Assembly: GCF_009664975.1 (NCBI RefSeq) | Contig: NZ_WJXB01000002.1 | Span: 248,001 to 312,000 of the forward strand | DNA from: Paenibacillus monticola | GTDB taxonomy: Bacteria > Bacillota > Bacilli > Paenibacillales > Paenibacillaceae | Length of the DNA: 64,000 nt | Direction of reading: 5' to 3' | Shown here: in pieces, positions 52,762 to 61,772 of the stretch | Position numbering within the stretch: position 1 is the first letter of the stretch | Layout: every line of letters begins with the position of its first letter | The notes under the pieces: generated by a model | What the model was told of the DNA's origin: nothing | Database searches by the model: none | What the model saw: only the letters and a program-made list of their open reading frames with translations | Made by a program: the position numbers and the translations under genes

Positions 52762-55737
52762 ATGGTTGAGGAGATCAAAAAGAAAACCGTAAAAAAGCAT
52801 CCACCCCGTAGATCCTGGTTCCGCAGGTTCGGCTCTGTAGTCAAGTGGATGTTTATTCTTAGCATACTGGGCATTCTGTTTGCCAGTGGTGCTGTGGCAG
52901 GTTACGTCACTTCTATAGTGAAGGAAGACCCTGTCCGCTCCGAGCAATTCATTCAACAGCAAATTAGCCAGAACTCTATCACCGGATTCGCTTATTTCCG
53001 TGATGGAAGCCCTATCGGCCAGCTCCGTACTGAAGAAGACCGCAGGCTCATTGAATACAATAATATCCCCCAGCTTATCATTGATGCAGTTCTTGCAATA
53101 GAGGACAATAATTTCTATGAGCACAATGGCGTAGATTTCAAGGGTACTTTACGTGCCGTCAAGCAAAAGCTGCTGAACGAGTCTGTTCAGACCGGGGGCA
53201 GTACGCTTACCCAACAGCTCGCAAGACGTGTATTCCTTAGTCTGGACCGGACGGAAGACCGTAAGGTGAAGGAGATTTTATTATCACTGAGACTTGAACG
53301 CTTCTTATCCAAACAAGAAATTCTAACAGCCTATCTGAACAAAGTTCCCTTTGGGAACGGCTCTAACGGCTACAACTTATTTGGGATCAAAGCAGCATCC
53401 AAGGGAATATTCGGTCAGGATAATCTGGATAAACTGAATATAGCCCAAGCTGCATATTTAGCAGGTCTACCCCAGCTGCCATCCGCTTATTCCGCCTTCA
53501 ACGGACTGGGCGAGTTCAATGAAACGGCATTCAACAGAGCCCTGGAGCGGCAGCAGCTTGTACTCCGTCGGATGCTGGAGGAGAATAAAATCACTACCTC
53601 CCAATATGACGACGCTCTCGCTTTCGATATCAAAGGCTCTCTAGCACCGTACACGAAGAAGGCTTATGCTACCTATCCTTACCTGATGCTCGAAACAGAA
53701 CGCAAAGCAGCAGAGATTCTTCTGACCCTGAACAACGAGAAAGCTGTTGTGACAGGTGCCGCGAGTGCTGTTAGTACAGATAATACTGTTGCTACTACTG
53801 ATAGTTCCGATGACAGTGCGGCTCGTCTAGAGGAAGCACGGCAGCAGTTAATGACCGGTGGTTACCGGGTCTACACCACTATTGACAAGAAAGTTTATAG
53901 TGCCATGCACAGCATCTCGGAAGACAGTAATAACTTTACAAAAGACAGCAAAGCCAGAGGCAAGGAACAGACAGCAGGCATTATGATCGACAACAAAACC
54001 GGGGCTATTCTTGGGATGATCGAGGGTCGCGACTTTAAAATTGAGCAGATGAACTACGCAACCCAAATGGTCCGTCAGCCCGGCTCAACCATGAAGCCAA
54101 TCGCTGCCTATTTACCTGCCCTTGATGCTGGTTTAATTCAGCCTGCCGGGATTCTGGATGATGCACCCATTATTCTAAAGGATGGAACCAAAGGCTTCCA
54201 CATCCCCAAAAATGCCAATAATCGCTATCAGGGTCTAGTCACTGCCCGTTATGCGCTTAACAAATCACTAAATTTGCCTGCACTTAAGCTGTTTAATGAG
54301 AAAGTTGGCATAGATAATTCATGGGCTTTTGCCAAGAAGCTGGGAATTACAACGATTACAGATGATGATTACAATGCCAAGACAGGAGTTATCGGTGGAC
54401 TACGTTACGGCGTATCTGTCGAAGAATTAACTAATGCCTACTCTGCAATCGGCAATCAAGGCGCCTTTAATGATGCCTACATGATTGACAAGATCGTGGA
54501 TTCTGAAGGGAAAATCGTGTACCAGCATAAGGTGAATCCTGAACAGGTATTCTCCAAACAGACAGCTTTTCTGATGACTGACATGCTGCGTACCGTAATT
54601 ACGGAAGGCACCGCCAGTGTAGTCAAAAGCAAATACAAACATTTCAGCGATGTTCCCATCGTCGGCAAAACTGGCTCAACCCAGAACTATGGAGATGTCT
54701 GGTTTATGGGCTACACCCCAGACGTCACACTTGGTATGTGGGTGGGTTATAAAGAACAGATCAATACCCTTCAGGGTGATACTCAGAAACATCAGGCTCA
54801 GACTTTATGGGCTAAGGTTATGAATGCAGTTATTGATAAACAGCCGGCGATCTTTGTGACGAAGAAATTCACACAACCTGAAGGCATTGTCAAAAAGACA
54901 GTGTCCGCCTATAGCGGCAAGCTGCCCACCGAACTGACTGACAAATTTACCACAGACCTTTTTAATGTAAAATATGTACCTAAGGATAGTGATGACGGTA
55001 TCTCCAAAGCTAAGTATATTACTTATAATGGCGTCAATTACATTCCGTTAGAGGGAACACCCGAAGATTTCCTGAAGGAACAAATTGTGGTCAAGCGCGA
55101 AAAGCCGATTCAGGATCTGGTCAAAGAGCTGATGGCTGCTTTCCCTGCCATGAAAGAGCATGAATCGATAGCGTATTATATGCCCGCTGATGCGAAGAGC
55201 GATTATCCTACAGAGGTTGATCCACGTGTGGATGATGGTACAGCCCCAACCGCGCCAGGCAACATCAACGTGTCCTATAGCACTGGCAAAGCTGTAATCA
55301 GCTTCACGCCAAGCGGTTCATCTGATGTCGTCGGTTACAGATTATACCGTTCCTTAAACGGTGGAGCTTTCCAGAAACAGGCTGTTCTAATGGCAGGTGA
55401 GACTTTGGTATTCAAACCTGGCACACCTTCCAGTGTCAATGCTACCTTTTATGTGAATGCCGTGGATGTGGCCGGTCATGAGACAGCATCGGGCAGTGTA
55501 GCTGGCGGGGCTACGCCGACACCGGAGGTTACACCAAGTCCAGAAGTGCTGCCTGAGATAACGCCGATACCTGAAACTGAGATCATTCCAGAAGGAGTTC
55601 CAGAAGATCCTGGAATGATCATAGTGTCGCCTGCAGAAACCACAGATTCAACAACAAACGGTGGAAATACACCAGCCAACACTAATTCTGCAGAGAATGC
55701 TGCAGGTAATACTGGAAAAGCCAAAAAGAGTAAGTAG
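52762..55737 (+). CDS. Class A penicillin-binding protein with FN3 domain
   Basis: A 991-aa bifunctional peptidoglycan synthase. Short basic N-terminus, TM at ~28-50, GT51 glycosyltransferase with catalytic Glu114 in LAIEDNNFYEHNGVD and GGSTLTQQLARR. The transpeptidase has Ser442 in GSTMK, a KSLN motif and K636TGS. An FN3-like domain (~830-910) and a Pro/Thr/Glu-rich tail (TPTPEVTPSPEV...) end the protein. GGAGG precedes the ATG. It polymerises and cross-links cell wall at the outer membrane face of the cytoplasmic membrane. Confidence 0.95.
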   Translation: MVEEIKKKTVKKHPPRRSWFRRFGSVVKWMFILSILGILFASGAVAGYVTSIVKEDPVRSEQFIQQQISQNSITGFAYFRDGSPIGQLRTEEDRRLIEYNNIPQLIIDAVLAIEDNNFYEHNGVDFKGTLRAVKQKLLNESVQTGGSTLTQQLARRVFLSLDRTEDRKVKEILLSLRLERFLSKQEILTAYLNKVPFGNGSNGYNLFGIKAASKGIFGQDNLDKLNIAQAAYLAGLPQLPSAYSAFNGLGEFNETAFNRALERQQLVLRRMLEENKITTSQYDDALAFDIKGSLAPYTKKAYATYPYLMLETERKAAEILLTLNNEKAVVTGAASAVSTDNTVATTDSSDDSAARLEEARQQLMTGGYRVYTTIDKKVYSAMHSISEDSNNFTKDSKARGKEQTAGIMIDNKTGAILGMIEGRDFKIEQMNYATQMVRQPGSTMKPIAAYLPALDAGLIQPAGILDDAPIILKDGTKGFHIPKNANNRYQGLVTARYALNKSLNLPALKLFNEKVGIDNSWAFAKKLGITTITDDDYNAKTGVIGGLRYGVSVEELTNAYSAIGNQGAFNDAYMIDKIVDSEGKIVYQHKVNPEQVFSKQTAFLMTDMLRTVITEGTASVVKSKYKHFSDVPIVGKTGSTQNYGDVWFMGYTPDVTLGMWVGYKEQINTLQGDTQKHQAQTLWAKVMNAVIDKQPAIFVTKKFTQPEGIVKKTVSAYSGKLPTELTDKFTTDLFNVKYVPKDSDDGISKAKYITYNGVNYIPLEGTPEDFLKEQIVVKREKPIQDLVKELMAAFPAMKEHESIAYYMPADAKSDYPTEVDPRVDDGTAPTAPGNINVSYSTGKAVISFTPSGSSDVVGYRLYRSLNGGAFQKQAVLMAGETLVFKPGTPSSVNATFYVNAVDVAGHETASGSVAGGATPTPEVTPSPEVLPEITPIPETEIIPEGVPEDPGMIIVSPAETTDSTTNGGNTPANTNSAENAAGNTGKAKKSK

Positions 55738-55784
55738 TTTTTTGTAAATCTAAAATTGCCCGCATTATTACAAACTGCAAAAAT

Positions 55785-55833
55785 GCCAAAAACCAGCAAT
55801 GCTCCGATTATTAGAGACTTGCTGGTTTTTGGC
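55785..55833. terminator. Bidirectional terminator between PBP and acsA
   Basis: GCCAAAAACCAGCAA and its perfect complement (15 bp) around a 19-nt loop, between convergent genes. Confidence 0.92.
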
Positions 55834-55867
55834 TTTTAATCCATTACGTTTTGCTGATATTCTAAGC

Positions 55868-57592
55868 CTAATCCTCAATGGTCGATAAATCTCCAGCTGG
55901 GAGATGCAGCTCCCATGCTTTTAGTACCCGGCGCATAATTTTGCCTGAACGAGTCTTGGGCAGCTTATCCTTGAATTCAATCTCCCGAGGGGCTGCGTGC
56001 GCGGATAGTCCTGCTTTGACAAAAGCAGCGATTTCTTCTTTTAATGCAGCCGTTGGAAGATACCCCTCCCGCAAAGATATGAAGGCCTTGATGATCTCCC
56101 CCCGAATAGCATCGGGTTTACCGATTACCCCAGCCTCAGCAACAGCCGGATGCTCCACCAGCTTGCTCTCCACCTCAAAGGGACCGATACGTTCACCGGA
56201 GGAATTGATAACATCATCGATTCGTCCCTGGAACCAGAAATACCCCTCTTCATCCATATAGGCTGAATCCCCAGAAATATACCATCCGGAAATACGAAAG
56301 TATTCCTCATACTTTGCCGGGTTGTTCCAAATGGTACTCATCATGGAGGGCCATGGCGTTCGGATTGCCAGATTGCCCATCGAGTAAGGTGGCAGAACAT
56401 TGCCGCGATCATCCAGAATAGCGGCTTGGATGCCAGGCAACGGACGACCCATAGAGCCTGGTTTGATATCCATCCCTGGATAATTGCAGATCAGCTGTGC
56501 ACCCGTCTCCGTCATCCACCATGTATCGTGGATACGCTGGTGGTATACTTTTTCTCCCCAACGCACTACTTCAGGGTTAAGCGGCTCACCCACAGACAGC
56601 ACGTGGCGCAGGCTGCTCAAGTCAGTTCCCTCCAGGCTGCTCTCCCCTGCTCCCATTAACATGCGGAATGCGGTCGGAGCGCTATACCATACAGTCACTG
56701 CATTACGCTTAATCGTCTTATACCAGTCCTGAGGGCTAAAGCGACCGCCTCTAACTACATTGGTCACTCCATTCAGCCAGGGGGCAAAGATCCCGTAGGA
56801 GGTTCCTGTAACCCATCCAGGGTCTGCTGTACACCAGTAAATATCATCTGGCTGCAGATCCAGTACTATTTTACCGGTATAATAATGTTGAATCATGGCT
56901 CTTTGCACATGGTAGACACCTTTGGGTTTTCCTGTCGAACCGCTTGTATAATGCATAATTAGACCATCGTCCAAACCCAGCCATTCCAAATCCAACTCTG
57001 TTGAGGCTGCGGCCATTTCTTCTTCATATCCAAAGGTTCCCTGTGTCGGCTCCGAAACACCACCCACCAGAAAAATGTGGCGCAGATTGGGCAATTCGTC
57101 ACGCTTTACCCGATGCAGCAACTCAGGTGTCGTCACCAGCGCTACTGCCCCACTATCCTCCAACCGATCCTTGACTGCCGACTCCATGAATGCCTCAAAC
57201 AAAGGTCCTGCTACAGCACCGACTTTCAGAATACCTAGTAGACTGAAATAGAGCTCAGGCTGGCGCGGCATAAATATAAATACCCGATCTCCCTTGCCGA
57301 TGCCATATTTACGCAATACATTTCCGAACTGATTCGATCTCTCCCGCAGATCGGCAAATGTAAAGGATTCTTCCCGTACAGCATCACTGTAAAGCAGGGC
57401 AGTTCTCTCCCCCCGTCCTTCATGGACATGACGATCGACTGCCTCGTAGGCCATATTCACCTTGCCGGTTTCATACCAAGAGAAACTTCGCTCTACATCC
57501 TCCCATTCAAAATGGGTTACAGCCTGCGCGTAATCAGGCATATTTGAGCTCACGCCACGGCTCGGCAAAATTTCGCTATGGACTTGCCCCAT
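55868..57592 (-). CDS. acsA: Acetyl-CoA synthetase AcsA
   Basis: A 574-aa ANL-superfamily ligase making acetyl-CoA from acetate, ATP and CoA. AMP-binding motif YTSGSTGKPKGV near residue 215, WWMTETGAQ, GWYISGDSAYMDEEGY, and RSGKIMRRVLKAW at the C-terminus, whose Lys is the regulatory acetylation site in this family. Divergent from acuA, the matching acetyltransferase. ATG 57592 has GGGAGGC upstream. Confidence 0.96.
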   Translation of the reverse strand: MGQVHSEILPSRGVSSNMPDYAQAVTHFEWEDVERSFSWYETGKVNMAYEAVDRHVHEGRGERTALLYSDAVREESFTFADLRERSNQFGNVLRKYGIGKGDRVFIFMPRQPELYFSLLGILKVGAVAGPLFEAFMESAVKDRLEDSGAVALVTTPELLHRVKRDELPNLRHIFLVGGVSEPTQGTFGYEEEMAAASTELDLEWLGLDDGLIMHYTSGSTGKPKGVYHVQRAMIQHYYTGKIVLDLQPDDIYWCTADPGWVTGTSYGIFAPWLNGVTNVVRGGRFSPQDWYKTIKRNAVTVWYSAPTAFRMLMGAGESSLEGTDLSSLRHVLSVGEPLNPEVVRWGEKVYHQRIHDTWWMTETGAQLICNYPGMDIKPGSMGRPLPGIQAAILDDRGNVLPPYSMGNLAIRTPWPSMMSTIWNNPAKYEEYFRISGWYISGDSAYMDEEGYFWFQGRIDDVINSSGERIGPFEVESKLVEHPAVAEAGVIGKPDAIRGEIIKAFISLREGYLPTAALKEEIAAFVKAGLSAHAAPREIEFKDKLPKTRSGKIMRRVLKAWELHLPAGDLSTIED

Positions 57593-57705
57593 CACTCTTG
57601 CCTCCCTTACTTTTATGATTTAAGCTCTAAGGGTGAGACTCTTCTCTTAATTAATGATGTCAATACGCTTAATGTGAATTTTTTATGTCCAAATCAGTAT
57701 ATCAC

Positions 57706-57719
57706 AGGAAGCGTTTACA
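57706..57719. promoter_or_regulatory. cre-like CcpA site between acsA and acuA
   Basis: AGGAAGCGTTTACA matches the TGWAANCGNTNWCA consensus at all but the first and third positions; the right half is perfect. It lies in the divergent acsA-acuA intergenic region, where CcpA control is known in B. subtilis. Confidence 0.65.
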
Positions 57720-57754
57720 TTCCATAATTTATGCAGACTGAAGGGAGCTTGGCC

Positions 57755-58387
57755 ATGGATCATTATAAAATCCCCATATCTCATACCCTCGGATATGCCG
57801 ATCGAACAATTACGGTGAGCGGTCCGCGTTCTCCTGAGACTCTGGAGGGCCTTAGCATGCATAAAGACCTTGATGCCTTTCGTAGTCCCCATGAACAGTT
57901 GGAAGCCCTTATAGAGATCGCTAGGCTGCCTGAAGGGCGTGTAATCGCGGCAACTGAGAACCAAACCATTGTAGGCTATGTCACTTTTCATTATCCGGAT
58001 GAGCTTGAACTATGGTCGCAAGGGGGGATGGAGGATCTTATTGAGCTGGGCGCAATAGAAGTAGCTGATGACTATAGGGGGATGGGACTAGGAAGGCTGC
58101 TCATTTCCACCTCTTTTGAGCAGAAACAGCTGGAGAATTGCATTGTGTTCACTACAGAATATTATTGGCATTGGGATCTGCGCGGAAGTGGGCTCGATGT
58201 CTGGGCTTATCGCCAAATGATGGAGAAGTTAATGAAGACGGTGGATATGGTCTGGTACGCTACTGACGATCCGGAAATCTGTTCACACCCTGCCAACTGC
58301 CTGATGGTTCGTATTGGCCAAGAGGTACCCTTATCTTCACAAGAGACCTTCGACAGAGTGCGCTTCAGACAACGCTTTATGTATTGA
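57755..58387 (+). CDS. acuA: Acetoin/acetate utilisation acetyltransferase AcuA
   Basis: A 210-aa GNAT enzyme, the same length as B. subtilis AcuA. It has EVADDYRGMGLGRLLISTSFEQ as the acetyl-CoA-binding motif and YYWHWDLRGSGLDVWAYRQMMEKLM, a distinctive AcuA stretch. AcuA acetylates and inactivates AcsA at its C-terminal Lys. AGGGAG precedes ATG 57755. The usual acuB and acuC do not follow here. Confidence 0.93.
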   Translation: MDHYKIPISHTLGYADRTITVSGPRSPETLEGLSMHKDLDAFRSPHEQLEALIEIARLPEGRVIAATENQTIVGYVTFHYPDELELWSQGGMEDLIELGAIEVADDYRGMGLGRLLISTSFEQKQLENCIVFTTEYYWHWDLRGSGLDVWAYRQMMEKLMKTVDMVWYATDDPEICSHPANCLMVRIGQEVPLSSQETFDRVRFRQRFMY

Positions 58388-58405
58388 ACGTTCACAAAGG
58401 ATTGA

Positions 58406-59101
58406 TTACAACGCCTTCAGCATGTATTCCAAAATCGCATGAGAGCGCTCTGATGCTTCTACTGTAAATTCTCGGAAATTCACATGTGCAGAGCCATCTG
58501 CCTTGTCTGACATGGAACGAATCACCACAAAAGGAGTGTCATACATATAACATACCTGCGCAACTGCCGCCCCTTCCATCTCGGCACAGGCTCCATCCAA
58601 CTGTTCTTTTAGTTCGGCAACAACATCAGCATTAGCGATAAACTGATCCCCGGAGAGCACCTTGCCGATCAAATACTTCTGTTTAAGTTCTACGCAAGCC
58701 TGCTCAGCGAGCAGCACTAAAGCCGGATTTGCACAAAATGAGGATACCTCCTGATAAGGAATGATGCCTCTTGGATATCCAAGTGCTGTGACGTCCATAT
58801 CATGCTGCATACAGCTGGACGATATGACAATATCCCCGATGTTTAATTCAGGGTGCACCGCTCCTGCAACACCCGTGAATAGTACCTGGGAAGCCCCGAA
58901 CGTGTCGAGCAGAATTTGTGTGGTTACCGCCGCATTCACTTTACCCACCCCGCATTTGCAGAGCACAACAGACTTGCCGAATAGGGTTCCGGTATAATAA
59001 TTGATTCCTGCTTTGACCACTGTCTCCCTATCCTCCATCCCCTCCAGCAGCAGCCTGATTTCTTCATCCATCGCACCTATCAAACCAATAATTTCAGGCA
59101 T
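58406..59101 (-). CDS. mtnN: 5'-methylthioadenosine/S-adenosylhomocysteine nucleosidase
   Basis: A 231-aa Pfs/MtnN enzyme that cleaves adenine from MTA, SAH and 5'-deoxyadenosine. MPEIIGLIGAMDEEI, VLFTGVAGAV, CAEMEGAAVAQVCY and VIRSMSDKAD (catalytic Asp region) are all present. ATG 59101 has GGGGAG 10 nt upstream. It recycles by-products of SAM chemistry and feeds autoinducer-2 pathways where luxS exists. Confidence 0.96.
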   Translation of the reverse strand: MPEIIGLIGAMDEEIRLLLEGMEDRETVVKAGINYYTGTLFGKSVVLCKCGVGKVNAAVTTQILLDTFGASQVLFTGVAGAVHPELNIGDIVISSSCMQHDMDVTALGYPRGIIPYQEVSSFCANPALVLLAEQACVELKQKYLIGKVLSGDQFIANADVVAELKEQLDGACAEMEGAAVAQVCYMYDTPFVVIRSMSDKADGSAHVNFREFTVEASERSHAILEYMLKAL

Positions 59102-59141
59102 ATATACAACGCTCCCCATTTATTTACTATATAAAAAGCAT

Positions 59142-59164
59142 AAAAAGCTCCATAAGGAGCTTTC
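59142..59164 (-). terminator. ccpA terminator
   Basis: AAAGCTCC-TTAT-GGAGCTTTTT on the minus strand, 26 nt past the ccpA stop. Confidence 0.85.
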
Positions 59165-59189
59165 TGCCGAACATTTATTAAATGCTCAC

Positions 59190-60200
59190 TTACTTATTCA
59201 AATGATTTACGGACAAACGCAGAATCGTCTCATGCGGCAAAATAACACGCGGATTCTCAACGGTTTCTTTCTTCATCAGCTTCGTCAAAAGTCTCATGGC
59301 TACCGCACCCAAATCATACATAGGCTGTGCTACAGTAGTAAGCAACGGACGAACCATGGAAGCCATACGAATGTTATCCACACTAATAATTGAGAAATCA
59401 TCCGGAACCTTCAGACCTTCATCCTGAATACTATGGATAGCGCCAATCGCCATCTCATCTGTTGCGGCAAAAATGGCTGTCGGCTTATGCTTCAGACCGA
59501 GGAAATACTTCATAGCTTCAACACCGGATTCGTAACGATAGTTACCAATCCGTACCAGATCCTCTTGATACTCAATTCCAGCCGCTTCAAGCGCTTTCTT
59601 GTATCCATGGAACCGTGCATAGCCATTCGCAGGATCCTGCAACGTACCGCTAATCATCGCGATCTCACGGTGGCCGTGACGAATCAATGTATTCACAGCA
59701 TCAAAAGCAGCCGTTTCGTGATCGATATCAACAGAAGGATAATTCCCCTGTTCATCACTTGTAGCACATAATACAATTGGCACTGAAGAAGTCTGAAAAG
59801 CCTGAATATGCTCTTGCGTTACTGTTCCGCCCATGAAGAGCAGCCCGTCCACCTGTTTCTCCAAAAGAGTATTAATAACACGAATTTCCTTCTCTTTACG
59901 CTTATCGGCATTACACAAAATAATGTTGTAGTGGTACATATTGGCGATATCTTCAATCCCACGCGCAATTTCCGCAAAAATCGAGTTTGAAATATCTGGA
60001 ATGACAACCCCAACGGTTGTCGTTTTCTTACTGGCGAGTCCTCTCGCCACGGCATTTGGACGATAGCCCAAACGTTCAATCGCTTCAAAAACTTTCTTCC
60101 GAGTCTGCGGTTTCACGTTCGGGTTATTATTCACAACCCGTGATACCGTAGCCATAGATACGCCTGCTTCTCGAGCTACATCGTAAATGGTTACCGTCAA
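59190..60200 (-). CDS. ccpA: Catabolite control protein A
   Basis: A 336-aa LacI-family regulator very close to B. subtilis Ccp[24 protein letters not shown], hinge helix [23 protein letters not shown] and [12 protein letters not shown] are diagnostic. Together with Ser-phosphorylated HPr or Crh it binds cre sites. The start is TTG at 60200 with GGAGAGAG 4 nt upstream. Confidence 0.96.
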   Translation of the reverse strand: MTVTIYDVAREAGVSMATVSRVVNNNPNVKPQTRKKVFEAIERLGYRPNAVARGLASKKTTTVGVVIPDISNSIFAEIARGIEDIANMYHYNIILCNADKRKEKEIRVINTLLEKQVDGLLFMGGTVTQEHIQAFQTSSVPIVLCATSDEQGNYPSVDIDHETAAFDAVNTLIRHGHREIAMISGTLQDPANGYARFHGYKKALEAAGIEYQEDLVRIGNYRYESGVEAMKYFLGLKHKPTAIFAATDEMAIGAIHSIQDEGLKVPDDFSIISVDNIRMASMVRPLLTTVAQPMYDLGAVAMRLLTKLMKKETVENPRVILPHETILRLSVNHLNK

Positions 60201-60216
60201 ATTACTCTCTCCATTG

Positions 60217-60231
60217 CGATAAATTTTATCG
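60217..60231. promoter_or_regulatory. 15-bp palindrome in the ccpA leader
   Basis: CGATAAA-T-TTTATCG is a perfect palindrome 17 bp before the ccpA ribosome site. It may be an operator or mRNA hairpin near the start. Confidence 0.4.
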
Positions 60232-60248
60232 TTCGTCTAATTAAAATT

Positions 60249-60291
60249 ATGATACGACACTTTGTACAATTGTGCAATGATAACGCTTCAT
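60249..60291 (-). promoter_or_regulatory. ccpA promoter with adjacent cre-like site
   Basis: TTGCAC (60277-60272) and TATCAT (60254-60249), 17 bp apart on the minus strand. Just upstream, at 60278-60291, is ATGAAGCGTTATCA, a cre-like sequence with a perfect right half, so autoregulation is plausible. The rest of the 284-bp gap to the next gene shows nothing further that I can name. Confidence 0.5.
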
Positions 60292-60484
60292 TTTCCTTTC
60301 AAAATTTCTTTCAAGGTTGAAGTCGTACTCCGAAATCGAGGTTTTGCCCATTTCTAGTTTCCAATTCTAGCAATGGTTTCCATCCTCTTTGCAACAATAC
60401 TGTATCTTCTTTCTATCGTAACAAAAAGTGAGTGAAAAATCCAACATTCGTGAAAGATTTTCATTGTTTTTGCAGAAAAATCTT

Positions 60485-60934
60485 TCATTTGGCACTTTCT
60501 GCGGATTGATAGGTCAACTGAGACAGTCTATTCCCTGTGTCTTCCATCCATTTCCGATCTGCACAATCACCTGCGAACCTATACACATCAAGTAATAAAT
60601 CAATACGGCCCTGTATGGACTTCCGAATGGCTTCGTCGAGTTCTGGAATACCACCTGTAATAAAGCCGGAGAAAGTTTCCTTCAGAACACTGGCCCATTC
60701 ATTTCTTTCTGCAAAAGAAACAGACCTTCTTGTCCAAGACTCCTCTAGTTCTCCAATTAACTTCCCCAGATCTCGTTTGATGCAAGGCAGTGGTTCATAA
60801 CGAGCACACTCCTGGCAAGTGTATACCGGAACATGATTAATTCTCACTCTTGTGCTATAGATCAGCGTATGTATATGTATGGTCATGACACCACCGCAAT
60901 CACATGACTTCTTCATTAAATTTTCTCTATTCAT
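60485..60934 (-). CDS. Zinc-ribbon (YgiT-like) 149-aa protein
   Basis: N-terminal CxC and C-x2-C pairs (CDCGG and YTCQECARYEP) with a short spacing typical of YgiT/zinc-ribbon proteins; the rest is helical and lacks a recognised domain. GAGGTG lies 6 nt before ATG 60934. Because no neighbouring RelE-type toxin is present, an antitoxin role is not supported. Confidence 0.65.
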   Translation of the reverse strand: MNRENLMKKSCDCGGVMTIHIHTLIYSTRVRINHVPVYTCQECARYEPLPCIKRDLGKLIGELEESWTRRSVSFAERNEWASVLKETFSGFITGGIPELDEAIRKSIQGRIDLLLDVYRFAGDCADRKWMEDTGNRLSQLTYQSAESAK

Positions 60935-61141
60935 TTCTCACACCTCAAGCATGATATTTATTAGTATTCGTTAGCTAGCCTTTTCAAGGGCTATATTCGA
61001 CCTCTCCTCTTTAAAACCCTTCCCATTTGCATAAAATGATTTATTTACCAAAAATTCAAAGCATTATTTTCCCAAGGATGACTTCATATTTTAAATTTGA
61101 TACAATGAAAAAATGTTGTTAATCGAAGGGAGTTGCACAGG

Positions 61142-61666
61142 ATGAGACTAGCCGGCAAAAAGGTCATCGCACTCGTAGACGATGAATTTGAGGATTTGGA
61201 GCTCTGGTACCCCGTGTACCGGGTTAGAGAAGAAGGTGCCGAGGTTCATCTGGCAGGACTCGAAAAAGATAAAACTTATGTAGGTAAATACGGTGTACCC
61301 GCCAAGGCAGAGTATTCGTGGGATGAGCTTAATGCCGCAGATTATGATGGCATCTTAGTTCCTGGTGGATGGGCGCCTGATAAAATTCGCCGCTATAGCG
61401 CAGTACTGAAGCTGGTGCAGGATTTCAATACGGCCAAGAAACCTATCGGCCAAATCTGCCACGCAGGATGGGTGCTGATTTCCGCCAAAATATTGGAGGG
61501 TGTTACTGTTACCTCCACTCCTGGTATCCGTGATGATATGGAAAATGCCGGAGCGATCTGGAAAGACGAAGCCGTCGTCACAGATGGACACATTATCTCT
61601 GCCCGCCGCCCACCGGATCTCCCGCCTTATGGCAAAGCCTTCTGCGATGCTCTTGCGGGGGAATAA
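61142..61666 (+). CDS. DJ-1/PfpI-family protein (YfkM-like)
   Basis: A 174-aa class I glutamine amidotransferase-like protein of the DJ-1/ThiJ/PfpI type. VIALVDDEFEDLELWYP, YDGILVPGGWAPD and the nucleophile elbow QICHAGW with its Cys are present. Such proteins are described as general-stress proteins with protease or deglycase claims. ATG 61142 has GGGAG 9 nt upstream; TTG 61133 is less likely. Confidence 0.9.
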   Translation: MRLAGKKVIALVDDEFEDLELWYPVYRVREEGAEVHLAGLEKDKTYVGKYGVPAKAEYSWDELNAADYDGILVPGGWAPDKIRRYSAVLKLVQDFNTAKKPIGQICHAGWVLISAKILEGVTVTSTPGIRDDMENAGAIWKDEAVVTDGHIISARRPPDLPPYGKAFCDALAGE

Positions 61667-61693
61667 GTACCGATACAATATTTATTAATGTGG

Positions 61694-61748
61694 AAAAGAG
61701 CCTCTCTTGAGATCACGGTATTCGCGTGAGACAAGAGAGGCTTTTTTT
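61694..61748. terminator. Bidirectional terminator between DJ-1 and anti-sigma genes
   Basis: AAAAGAGCCTCTCTTG/CAAGAGAGGCTTTT arms with T runs on both strands, between convergent genes. Confidence 0.9.
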
Positions 61749-61772
61749 GATATTTAATAATAATCCTGCCTG

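Noticed and set aside
57683-57991. Open frame antisense to acuA
   Set aside because: It mirrors the acuA coding strand, lacks a ribosome site and overlaps a well-identified gene.
60485-60934. Toxin-antitoxin interpretation of the zinc-ribbon gene
   Set aside because: No toxin gene is adjacent; the next genes are ccpA and a DJ-1 protein.
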